A DNA stretch of 12,718 nt from an uncultured Bacilli bacterium (GTDB lineage: Bacteria > Bacillota_I > Bacilli_A > ML615J-28 > CAG-313), in NCBI GenBank assembly GCA_947627685.1, contig CANQWZ010000034.1, positions 1 to 12,718 on the forward strand. The letters run 5' to 3'. The position numbers and the translations under genes are program-made. Of the stretch, positions 6,549 through 12,718 are shown one piece after another; positions within the stretch are counted from its first letter, which is position 1, and each line of letters opens with the position of its first letter. Under the pieces are notes generated by a model, which had not been told where the DNA came from, did not search any database, and saw only the letters and a list, made by a program, of their open reading frames with translations.

Positions 6549-6985
6549 TGAGAGTTGTTGTTCAAAGAGTATTAAAAGCATCGTGCCTTGTTGATGGTAC
6601 AGTAGTCTCTACTATTTCGCAAGGCTTACTTTTATTAGTAGGTTTAAAACATTCTGATACTACCCAAGAAGTAACGAAAATGGCCCAAAAGATTAGTAAA
6701 ATGCGTATATTTGAAGATCAAAGTGGCAAAATGAATTTAAGCCTTATGGATATAAAAGGTGAAATTCTATCTATTTCCCAGTTTACTTTATACGCCAATC
6801 CTTATAATGGTAATCGCCCATCGTTTACTGAGGCAATGAACCCTAGTTTTGCTAAAACATTATACGAAAAATTTAATGATGAACTAAGAGCTTTAGGAAT
6901 AAAAGTTGAAAATGGTATCTTTGGTGCTGATATGAAATTAGATATTGTTTGTGATGGTCCGGTGACCATTAATCTTGAGTATTAG
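6548..6985 (+). CDS. dtd: D-aminoacyl-tRNA deacylase
   Basis: The enzyme hydrolyses D-aminoacyl-tRNAs (for example D-Tyr-tRNA) so that D-amino acids and tRNA are recycled. At 145 residues it has the standard length. It begins MRVVVQRVLKASC, as in the family, and carries both active-site signatures: SQFTLYA (77-83) and the C-terminal GPVT (137-140), whose cross-subunit Gly-cisPro motif excludes L-amino acids. NRPSF (89-93) is also typical. Its ATG overlaps the relA stop (TAATG), so translation is probably coupled. The apt-relA-dtd order is conserved in Firmicutes. Confidence 0.95.
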   Translation: MRVVVQRVLKASCLVDGTVVSTISQGLLLLVGLKHSDTTQEVTKMAQKISKMRIFEDQSGKMNLSLMDIKGEILSISQFTLYANPYNGNRPSFTEAMNPSFAKTLYEKFNDELRALGIKVENGIFGADMKLDIVCDGPVTINLEY

Positions 6986-6989
6986 GTGA
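6984..6989 (+). promoter_or_regulatory. Ribosome binding site that decides the start of the GGDEF/EAL-like gene
   Basis: AGGTGA (6984-6989) pairs well with the 16S tail and sits five bases before ATG 6995. The in-frame GTG at 6986 lies inside this motif, so it is more likely part of the ribosome site than the start codon. Confidence 0.6.
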
Positions 6990-6994
6990 ATAGT

Positions 6995-8722
6995 ATGTAT
7001 CGCCATATTCTTTTAGATTTTATTAATACTAACCTAAAACAGCTACAAGAAAATAAAATTTTAGCTTTTACAGTTGTTTTACCTAAACAAACTTTACCAA
7101 TGCTTGCAAGTTTATATCACAAACAAGATGAAGTAACAATTTATCACATCAAAGATCAATACACTTTTGAAAAAAAATACCAACTTGATGTTTTAAAAAA
7201 TACAATTGCCTTTTTTGCTTTTGAAAGTACTAATAATATCACTTTAAACTATAGTGATCTAGATGATAACTTTATTGATCCTTACTATTTAAAAAGTATC
7301 AAAGCCAAAACTTTTCAATCCTTTGCGATGATTCCTTTATATCAAGATAACCAATTAGATGGTATTATTTTGTTATATAGTGATAATAATACGATTAATT
7401 TTAATATCACAAATAATAAATGGCAAGCCTTAATAGATAAATTATATGATGATTTACATAATACTTATCATCAACAAATTTTAAAAAGCATTTTTGATAG
7501 TGAAGAAGTCTATATAATTACTAAAGCTCTTAATAAAGATGCATATTATCTAAATGAAAAATGCCAACAAGATTTTCATTTTAATAATAATCTTTATAAT
7601 GAAACTTGTAAAGAAATACCTAAAATTCAAGAAATTATAAAAGAAATGAAAAAAATCACCACTGATGAGGTTGAAATTTATTATCTTAATAAAGCCTCAT
7701 ATAACGCTTTTGTTTCAACTAGTGAATTATACGTTAAAGATGTTATTAACCAACATCATTTTAAAGAACAATTTGCGTACTTTTTCATCAAAGATTTAGA
7801 TCAAAATTTATCATCATTTGCTTTAATGGATAAAATGAATAAGTATTTAAGTAAAGTTTTTTATGAACATATTCATAAAGGTTATTTAATAGATGATAAC
7901 ACTATTGTTGTTATCATAAATCGTCAAGTTCATAAAAAAGAAGAAAATGAGTTGCGTTTTTTACTTAAAAAAATATATTTTCTAGTAATTAACTTTCCTA
8001 AAGATCTTTCATTAGGCGTTGATTTATTAAAACTAACTACTTATTTAGAGAATAATTTACCTACTACTTTTAATAAAAATGCTTATGAAAAATACTTATT
8101 TGATCAAAATAACGAAAAACTTGCTTGTGATGTTACGTTTAATACCGTAAATAAAATTTTAATCAAGGCTGATACTTTAGCAACCATTGGCAACCTCGTA
8201 ATGCCAATCTTACCTGATTATGATAATCTTGCTAGTTATATGATATTTGAAAAGGCAATGATTAATAATTTAGAACAATCTTTAAACGAAACTATTACTG
8301 ATCCTATTTTTAGTGTTTTAGTAAAGTCAATTAATAGACGTAAAGTATATGAATTACTAAAAAAGGTTATTGCTAAATATCCTTTAGCGAAAATTATTTT
8401 ACATGCTCCTCTTATAATTAAAGAAGAAGCAGTAGATGTCTTTAATGCCATTTTAAAATTAAAAACATTAGGTTATATCATTATTGTTGATTCCACGATT
8501 TTTATGAATTTAAAATATAGTGTTTGCTTGAAACTAGCTGATGCTGTACTAATTAGAAAAGAAGAAACAACTAATTCTTTGATTGAAGCTAATCCTTTCA
8601 ATCAATTAATCATTAAAAATTTCTATGAAGATGGTAAAGTCGTTATTTATGAAAAAATATATCCTGATGATGCCCAAGATCTTATTAATGAGTTAACCTG
8701 CTTAATCGTTGATAAAACATAG
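6995..8722 (+). CDS. GAF-like protein with degenerate GGDEF- and EAL-like domains
   Basis: This cytoplasmic protein has 575 residues from ATG 6995 and no signal or membrane segment. Residues below are counted from GTG 6986 (subtract three). Residues 1-160 end in FAMIPLYQDNQLDGIILLYSD, the typical last strands of a GAF domain. Residues 165-250 may be PAS-like (weak). Residues 262-380 follow a GGDEF fold (FFIKDLDQNLS, helices, GYLIDDNTIVVII, LSLGVDLL, then YEKYLFDQ), but the catalytic GGDEF loop is replaced by LIDDN. Residues 395-560 follow an EAL fold: helices, KIILHAPLIIKEEAVDVFNA, then LKTLGYIIIVDS where active enzymes have ALDDFG, and ADAVLIRKE for the D-x-IKID strand. The metal-binding acidic residues are missing, so catalysis is unlikely and ligand sensing is more plausible. 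It lies nine bases after dtd in the operon. Domain calls are by eye only. Confidence 0.65.
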   Translation: MYRHILLDFINTNLKQLQENKILAFTVVLPKQTLPMLASLYHKQDEVTIYHIKDQYTFEKKYQLDVLKNTIAFFAFESTNNITLNYSDLDDNFIDPYYLKSIKAKTFQSFAMIPLYQDNQLDGIILLYSDNNTINFNITNNKWQALIDKLYDDLHNTYHQQILKSIFDSEEVYIITKALNKDAYYLNEKCQQDFHFNNNLYNETCKEIPKIQEIIKEMKKITTDEVEIYYLNKASYNAFVSTSELYVKDVINQHHFKEQFAYFFIKDLDQNLSSFALMDKMNKYLSKVFYEHIHKGYLIDDNTIVVIINRQVHKKEENELRFLLKKIYFLVINFPKDLSLGVDLLKLTTYLENNLPTTFNKNAYEKYLFDQNNEKLACDVTFNTVNKILIKADTLATIGNLVMPILPDYDNLASYMIFEKAMINNLEQSLNETITDPIFSVLVKSINRRKVYELLKKVIAKYPLAKIILHAPLIIKEEAVDVFNAILKLKTLGYIIIVDSTIFMNLKYSVCLKLADAVLIRKEETTNSLIEANPFNQLIIKNFYEDGKVVIYEKIYPDDAQDLINELTCLIVDKT

Positions 8723-8748
8723 GTTAAAACTTGGAAAAGGAGAAAATC

Positions 8749-10209
8749 ATGAAAAAAGTAAAAGATTTTTTATTATCATTAATTTTACCGCGAAGAATGT
8801 ATAAATACCATTCCATAAGGTTTATCTTTTCTTTATTAATTTTTATACTTTCGGTTTTTGTAATTTTTACATCCGTTAAACTTTCAACTAAACGTTTGTT
8901 ACAAAAAGATTATGTAACGGTTGATTTTACTAAATATAATATTATTAGTGAAAATGATCATTTTGCTTCATATCAAATATCAGAAAGTGAAAGTGATTGC
9001 TTGTTAGATGTTGAAGAAAATAATGGTAGCAAAACAGATACTTACCAAAAAGTTAATAAAGTTGTTTTAACAAACGATGCTGGTCAAAATGTTGAACTTA
9101 CGGTTGTTTTTGATGAAGGCTGTGATTTTTTTAATACCGAGGCCCCCGCTTTATCAATTGATCGTCATCTTTTTGATTTACAAGGCTATCTTAGTCAAAC
9201 ACGTAAAGAAAATACCACTTATGTTTTATACATCTTTACTAAAAAATCTTTTTATTATTTATATGATTTAGGTAAGCAAAAAAATAAAAATGGTCAATGG
9301 GTTGATAATCAAGTTGCCTTGTATGATGTTTATGAAACAGATGCGGATGGTAATCAAACCTATTATTTACCAAAAGATGAAAGTGAACTTATTGATAATG
9401 AATTTGGTTCATATGATACTAGTTTTTGGACTATCAAAACTAGTAAGGATGAAAAGGCATCTTTTGATGAAAATATTAAAGCATCAACAAGATTAAGAGG
9501 TGCATATCAATATTATTTACCAAAAGATGAAACGGAAGTTAAAGTTTTAGAAGATGGTAGTTATGATATTAGCCTTTGGAGTAAAGTAGTTGAAGATGAA
9601 AATGCCACATTTACTTATCAAGATCAAGTAATAAAGGCTAAAAAGTTATTTATTCCAAATTTGCGAAAGATTTTACGCAGTGGTGAATATTTATACAGTA
9701 ATGTTGATTATGACAAGTTTAATAATGGGACTTTTAATTTTAATCAAAACGCTAATATAGGTGAAGTATTAAAAGTAGGTAGCGATTTAATGCTTGATTT
9801 TGATACGCGTTTTCAAACAAGTATCTATGCCATTATTGCGATGGTTATTAATCTCATTGTTCCGATTGTTTGGGTATTTATCACATGGCTCGTATCGCGT
9901 AAATTCGTAATGAATAAATTTAAAGAATATTATGCTATTTGCGCAATAACTTATTTAGATGCCTCAATTATAGGCTTTATTTTAGGCTTCTTTATCAAAT
10001 TTGATAAATTAATGTTAATTTTATTGATATTTGAACTAATTTACTATATCTTTGCAACCTTTAGAATTAACACTAATCCTGAACTGTTAAATAAAAAAGA
10101 TGATAATACCAAAGGTAATGATGATGATCACTTCGATAAGCCAGGATCTAAAAAGCCTGATCTTACCTTTAACAAAATTAGTGAAAGCGACGCATATCGT
10201 GTTGAATAA
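8749..10209 (+). CDS. DUF1189-like membrane protein with a tandem 50-residue repeat
   Basis: The start chosen is ATG 8749, six bases after AAAAGGAG (8735-8742). A TTG at 8731 is in frame but lies before that ribosome site. The 486 residues begin with KDFLLSLILPRRMYKYHSIR, then one membrane segment (about 24-43), a large, mostly acidic, probably extracellular domain (about 45-350), three further segments (about 360-383, 394-415 and 420-440) and a charged tail. The N-terminal motif and a C-terminal region with FKEYYAICAITYLDASIIGFILG resemble DUF1189 proteins, which have a similar outline; the match is moderate. The extracellular part holds two adjacent 50-residue repeats starting YYLPKDE at 205 and 255. 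Function is unknown. It is the fifth gene of the apt operon, 26 bases after the previous stop. The preceding sensor-like gene suggests a signalling or envelope role, which is inference. Confidence 0.7.
   Translation: MKKVKDFLLSLILPRRMYKYHSIRFIFSLLIFILSVFVIFTSVKLSTKRLLQKDYVTVDFTKYNIISENDHFASYQISESESDCLLDVEENNGSKTDTYQKVNKVVLTNDAGQNVELTVVFDEGCDFFNTEAPALSIDRHLFDLQGYLSQTRKENTTYVLYIFTKKSFYYLYDLGKQKNKNGQWVDNQVALYDVYETDADGNQTYYLPKDESELIDNEFGSYDTSFWTIKTSKDEKASFDENIKASTRLRGAYQYYLPKDETEVKVLEDGSYDISLWSKVVEDENATFTYQDQVIKAKKLFIPNLRKILRSGEYLYSNVDYDKFNNGTFNFNQNANIGEVLKVGSDLMLDFDTRFQTSIYAIIAMVINLIVPIVWVFITWLVSRKFVMNKFKEYYAICAITYLDASIIGFILGFFIKFDKLMLILLIFELIYYIFATFRINTNPELLNKKDDNTKGNDDDHFDKPGSKKPDLTFNKISESDAYRVE
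9361..9660 (+). repeat. Two in-frame tandem 150-bp units in the DUF1189-like gene
   Basis: Units 9361-9510 and 9511-9660 each encode 50 residues of the form YYLPKDE(S/T)E...GSYD.S.W...DE.A.F...IKA. The first 22 bases of each unit are identical (9361-9382 and 9511-9532), while the rest has diverged at the DNA level. This points to a duplication that is old except for its conserved opening, or that was partly homogenised. Confidence 0.75.
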
Positions 10210-10225
10210 AATAATGTAACTTTTA

Positions 10226-10254
10226 TCATAAAGATAAATCCTCTTGCATAAATT
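10226..10254 (+). promoter_or_regulatory. SigE-like promoter of spoIIIAH
   Basis: TCATAAA (10226-10232), a 14-base spacer and CATAAATT (10247-10254) resemble KMATATT-N14-CATACAHT: five of seven and seven of eight positions match. Transcription would start near 10261, a few bases before the AAAGGAGG site (10264-10271). The spacing is the same as in the spoVB promoter of this window. The -35 is imperfect, so this is less certain. Confidence 0.45.
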
Positions 10255-10274
10255 ATATTGACTAAAGGAGGATT
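10237..10274 (+). promoter_or_regulatory. Hairpin that can mask the spoIIIAH ribosome binding site
   Basis: AATCCTCTT (10237-10245) can pair with AGGAGGATT (10266-10274) over nine positions, eight Watson-Crick and one G-U, around a 20-base loop. The right arm contains the core of the Shine-Dalgarno site for ATG 10280. On a read-through mRNA from the apt operon the site would be buried. A transcript starting near 10261 lacks the left arm and would leave it free. Confidence 0.5.
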
Positions 10275-10279
10275 AGTTT

Positions 10280-10771
10280 ATGAAAAAGAATCAACTTGCT
10301 TTAATCTTCTTAACCTTAATTACAATGCTTGCGGTATGGTATTTTAAATCACCATCAGCTCAAGATGGTCCTAATGATCCAACCATTATTGTTACGAATA
10401 CCAAAAATCAAGTACTGGCAAGCATGCGTGAGGCGATTAGAAAAGAAAGAAGTCAAAGAATTGATGAACTTAACAATATTATTGCTGATGAAAAAGCAAG
10501 TATCGTAAGTAAAACGGCAGCTAGTGTTGAAAAAGATGAATTATCAGCTCTTTTTGAACTAGAGGCTTTATTAGAAGTAAAAGTTATGAATTTAGGTTAT
10601 CAAGATGCTTTTGTTCATAGTACAACTAGTGGCATTGAAGTAATTGTTATCACAAATGAAGCAAGTGCTAGTGCCGCTTTAGATATCATTAATGTTATTA
10701 ATGAAACTTTTACTGGTAGTGAAAGTATTGTTGTTAATTTTAAAACTAATGAGGAATTAAAACAAGCATAA
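10280..10771 (+). CDS. spoIIIAH: SpoIIIAH-like protein
   Basis: This 163-residue protein has one N-terminal membrane segment (about 5-22, after MKKNQ), a charged helical region (about 43-95) and a C-terminal ring-building-type domain: LEALLEVKVMNLGYQDAFVH followed by GIEVIVITNEASASAALDIINVI. This order matches the SpoIIIAH family (PF12685, related to YscJ/FliF ring proteins). In spore formers SpoIIIAH in the mother-cell membrane binds SpoIIQ and helps build the channel to the forespore. Bacillus SpoIIIAH is about 218 residues, so this one is shorter, mainly in the linker. None of spoIIIAA-AG is adjacent, which is unusual. AAAGGAGG (10264-10271) is eight bases from ATG 10280. A terminator follows. 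It is 70 bases from the previous gene, so it may also be read from the apt promoter. Confidence 0.75.
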   Translation: MKKNQLALIFLTLITMLAVWYFKSPSAQDGPNDPTIIVTNTKNQVLASMREAIRKERSQRIDELNNIIADEKASIVSKTAASVEKDELSALFELEALLEVKVMNLGYQDAFVHSTTSGIEVIVITNEASASAALDIINVINETFTGSESIVVNFKTNEELKQA

Positions 10772-10780
10772 ATCATAGAT

Positions 10781-10810
10781 ATAGGTCATTATTAAATGGC
10801 CTATTTTTTT
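10781..10810 (+). terminator. Intrinsic terminator ending the apt-spoIIIAH operon
   Basis: ATAGGTCATT (10781-10790) and AATGGCCTAT (10795-10804) form a ten-position stem with a single G-U pair and an ATTA loop. T residues at 10804-10810 follow. It is the first convincing terminator after the apt promoter. Confidence 0.85.
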
Positions 10811-10849
10811 AAGAAATAAAGTTTTTTAAGCTTTGATAAATAAAAAATA

Positions 10850-10858
10850 TGATATTAT
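10850..10858 (+). promoter_or_regulatory. Extended -10 promoter of the pseudouridine synthase gene
   Basis: TGATATTAT (10850-10858) fits an extended -10, one base different from the apt promoter element. A TTGATA at 10833-10838 is a fair -35 by sequence, but its gap to this -10 is only 14 bases, so recognition probably depends on the TG. The transcript would start near 10865, before AGGAG at 10874-10878. Confidence 0.5.
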
Positions 10859-10886
10859 ATAAGTAATATATTTAGGAGTAAACCAT

Positions 10887-11813
10887 ATGAATCCTTTTTG
10901 CTTAGAAGAACAATATTTTAAAATGAAGATTCGCCATAATTTAGCTAACAAAACGCTTGATGATTTTTTTAATTTGTTTAATGTAGCTAAAGCCAAAAAG
11001 ACATACTTAATAAACAATAATTGTTGTTACATAAATGATCAACTAGCAAGTTACCAAACGAAACTAAACGCTGGTGATTATTTAATGATTGATGTTAGCA
11101 ATTATGAAAAAAATGAATATTTGGGATATGATTATTTTTTAGATATTTTATACGAAGATGATTATTTACTAATAGTTAATAAACCAAGTAATTTTATTAT
11201 TTATCCCGATAATTTAACCAAAAATAACACCATGGCTAATATTATTGCTAATTATTATCAAACAAAGCATTTAAATTTAACCATAAGACATTGTCATCGT
11301 TTAGACATGGAAACTACTGGCTGCTTAATATATGCTAAAGACTTATTTACACAAAGTGCTATGGAAAACCAGTTTGCAAAACGCAAGATTGATAAAACTT
11401 ATTTAGCTATTGTCGAAGGTAAACTTACTGGTAATGGTAGTATTGTTAGTTCAATTGGTAAAAATCGCCATGTTAATGGCAAAATGGTGGTAAAAAAAGA
11501 TGGCCCATTATATCATACAAAATATGAAAGTATTTGTTGCAATCAAAAGACTTCTTTAATAAAAGTCAAAATCGAAGAAGGCAAAACGCATCAAATTAGA
11601 GTTCATCTAGCAAGCATTTTGCATCCTTTATATGGTGATAAATTATATAATGCAACTACTAATAGTAGAGTTATGTTACATTGTTATAAAATGACGTTTA
11701 TGCATCCTATTCTTGGCAAAAAATTAACCATCGTTGCTAAAGTGCCACAAGATTTTCAAGAAATATTAAAAAAAGAGAAATTAATTTGTATAAAAAAGAA
11801 AAATTTGTTATAA
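10887..11813 (+). CDS. RluA/RluD-family pseudouridine synthase
   Basis: The enzyme isomerises specific uridines in rRNA or tRNA to pseudouridine. Its 308 residues are typical for the family. The N-terminal part (about 13-70) looks like a diverged S4 RNA-binding domain. The catalytic domain starts with YEDDYLLIVNKPSNFIIYP (89-107) and carries the signature HRLDMETTG (137-145) with the nucleophile D140. GKTHQIRVHLA (232-242), HPLYGD (246-251) and HPILGK (273-278) complete the fold. The exact target base cannot be read from the sequence, so no symbol is given; RluD-like 23S rRNA activity is one possibility. ATG 10887 follows AGGAG (10874-10878) by eight bases. It is a separate transcription unit after the operon terminator, and its 3' end contains the promoter of the next gene. 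Confidence 0.92.
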   Translation: MNPFCLEEQYFKMKIRHNLANKTLDDFFNLFNVAKAKKTYLINNNCCYINDQLASYQTKLNAGDYLMIDVSNYEKNEYLGYDYFLDILYEDDYLLIVNKPSNFIIYPDNLTKNNTMANIIANYYQTKHLNLTIRHCHRLDMETTGCLIYAKDLFTQSAMENQFAKRKIDKTYLAIVEGKLTGNGSIVSSIGKNRHVNGKMVVKKDGPLYHTKYESICCNQKTSLIKVKIEEGKTHQIRVHLASILHPLYGDKLYNATTNSRVMLHCYKMTFMHPILGKKLTIVAKVPQDFQEILKKEKLICIKKKNLL

Positions 11814-11814
11814 T
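11786..11814 (+). promoter_or_regulatory. Promoter of the nuclease lipoprotein, inside the end of the synthase gene
   Basis: TTGTAT (11786-11791), a 17-base spacer and TATAAT (11809-11814) are preceded by TG at 11806-11807, so both a -35 and a perfect extended -10 are present. Transcription would start near 11821, at or in the GGGTGA ribosome site (11820-11825), leaving a leader of only about ten bases. The element overlaps the last nine codons of the synthase gene. Confidence 0.65.
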
Positions 11815-11829
11815 TATATGGGTGATATT

Positions 11830-12718
11830 ATGAAAAGAGTAAAATTATTAATAATATTTTTAGCACTTTTTGCTTGTGTATTATTTGCAGGATGTGAGTC
11901 ATTTGGCACAAGTACTGAAGATCAAATCAAATGGTTGAGTACTCCTCAAAATATAGTTGTTAGCAACTATGATGGTAAACCAATGCTTTTCTTTGATGAT
12001 GTAGAAAATGCGGAAAAATACCAAATTAATCTATATCAAGAAGATGCTTTAGTTAAAAGATTAGAAGTTCTTTATGAAGATGCTAAAAGTGGTATCTTAT
12101 TAAGTGATGTAAAAGCTGGAACTTATGTTTTAAAAGTTAAAGCTTTAGCCAAAGCTGGCACTAACTATTTAGATTCACAGTTAAGTGAAGGCTATGCCTT
12201 TGAAATATCAAATAGTGGTGGCACATCAACTACTAAATATACGGTTACTTTTGATAGCCAAGGTGGCAGTATGGTAACTAGTCAAATTGTTTCTAGTGGT
12301 AATAAGGCTATAAAACCAACTAATCCTACCAAATCAGGTTATGAATTTGTTTGTTGGCTTTTAGATGATGTAGAATATGATTTTGATACACCAGTCATCA
12401 AAAACATTACGCTTAAAGCATCTTGGAAAGAAACTAGCAGTAGTGGTGATGGCAAACTAGAACTTAGTGCTTACTATAAAAGTGCTGAAGGTCTTACTGG
12501 TAATAGTTTAAAAATGAAACTTCGCGAAATTATTACCACTAATATAAAGACTTTATCATATAAAGATTTACGTTCAACCTCTTATGGATTACCATTTACT
12601 GATCAGGACCCTGAAAATAAAAATAATATTATTCTATTCTATGGTCATGTTTCAGTAAGTAATAACACTTCAAATTGGAATCGTGAACATGTATGGCCAA
12701 AAGCTAAGGGTTGGTTCG
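11830..12718 (+). CDS. Surface lipoprotein with Listeria-Bacteroides repeat and endonuclease I domain (3' end missing)
   Basis: The frame is open from ATG 11830 to the window edge, giving 296 residues. The start has a lipoprotein signal: MKRVK, a hydrophobic stretch and lipobox LFAGC with the anchored cysteine at 22, so the protein should sit on the outer membrane face. Residues 36-127 look like a fibronectin-III-type sandwich (AEKYQINLYQE, AGTYVLKVKALA). Residues 136-200 match the Listeria-Bacteroides (InlB B-type) repeat: YTVTFDSQGGS, then KPTNPTKSGYEFVCWLLD, then NITLKASW. From about 212 the sequence fits the endonuclease I (EndA/NucM) family: YYKSAEGLTGNSLKMKL, and then NREHVWPK (284-291), the beta-beta-alpha-metal motif with E286-H287 expected to be catalytic or metal-binding. 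It is probably a secreted DNase for nutrient gain, competition or DNA uptake (inference). GGGTGA (11820-11825) is the likely ribosome site. Confidence 0.88.
   Translation, partial: MKRVKLLIIFLALFACVLFAGCESFGTSTEDQIKWLSTPQNIVVSNYDGKPMLFFDDVENAEKYQINLYQEDALVKRLEVLYEDAKSGILLSDVKAGTYVLKVKALAKAGTNYLDSQLSEGYAFEISNSGGTSTTKYTVTFDSQGGSMVTSQIVSSGNKAIKPTNPTKSGYEFVCWLLDDVEYDFDTPVIKNITLKASWKETSSSGDGKLELSAYYKSAEGLTGNSLKMKLREIITTNIKTLSYKDLRSTSYGLPFTDQDPENKNNIILFYGHVSVSNNTSNWNREHVWPKAKGWF

Noticed and set aside
8731..8748. TTG start for the DUF1189-like gene
   Set aside because: The AAAAGGAG ribosome site lies after this TTG and serves ATG 8749 with a six-base gap.
10826..11017. Minus-strand 63-codon frame over the promoter and start of the pseudouridine synthase gene
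   Set aside because: It covers the synthase promoter and start and shows no coding features.
1..12718. tRNA or rRNA genes, CRISPR arrays, insertion sequences
   Set aside because: No tRNA-like cloverleaf, rRNA stretch, regularly spaced repeats or transposase was seen on either strand.

Overview
The window is low-GC Firmicutes (Bacilli-type) chromosomal DNA with a short foreign-looking piece at its left end. From about position 325 onward it is very AT-rich (about a quarter G+C in the stretches I counted by hand). Shine-Dalgarno sites are strong, tryptophan is TGG, and stop codons are TAA, TAG and one TGA, so the standard code fits. The set yrzE-yrbG-spoVB-apt-relA-dtd matches a conserved neighbourhood that I recall from Bacillus subtilis, with the secDF/recJ block missing here. 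A SpoVB flippase and a SpoIIIAH-like channel protein, each behind a sequence resembling a SigE promoter, suggest an endospore former or a lineage that recently was one. I cannot name the species.

Layout. Positions 1-156 are the 3' end of an unidentified gene in DNA of about 47% G+C. Positions 157-358 are noncoding, with a 12-bp direct repeat and a perfect hairpin, and composition drops sharply near 315-330. Positions 359-1001 hold a DUF4250 gene overlapping a small lipoprotein gene. Positions 1018-3614 hold yrzE (-), yrbG (+) and spoVB (-), arranged so that convergent pairs share bidirectional terminators. Positions 3615-3794 are a divergent control region with a SigE-like promoter for spoVB and an extended -10 promoter for apt.

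Positions 3795-10771 look like one long operon: apt, relA, dtd, a protein with GAF-like, degenerate GGDEF-like and degenerate EAL-like regions, a DUF1189-like membrane protein, and a SpoIIIAH-like gene. A terminator follows at 10781-10810. SpoIIIAH also seems to have its own SigE-like promoter and a leader that can fold over its ribosome binding site. Positions 10887-11813 encode an RluA-family pseudouridine synthase. Positions 11830 to the end encode a lipoprotein carrying a Listeria-Bacteroides repeat and an endonuclease I domain, cut by the window edge.

How the genes fit together. Apt salvages adenine to AMP. RelA makes and degrades (p)ppGpp. Dtd removes D-amino acids from tRNA. The degenerate GGDEF/EAL protein has lost the catalytic signatures and could be a nucleotide-binding sensor co-expressed with the stringent-response enzyme. 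The most interesting points are that protein, the mother-cell-type promoters on spoVB and spoIIIAH, and the hairpin that could silence SpoIIIAH on read-through transcripts while leaving the SigE-started transcript translatable.
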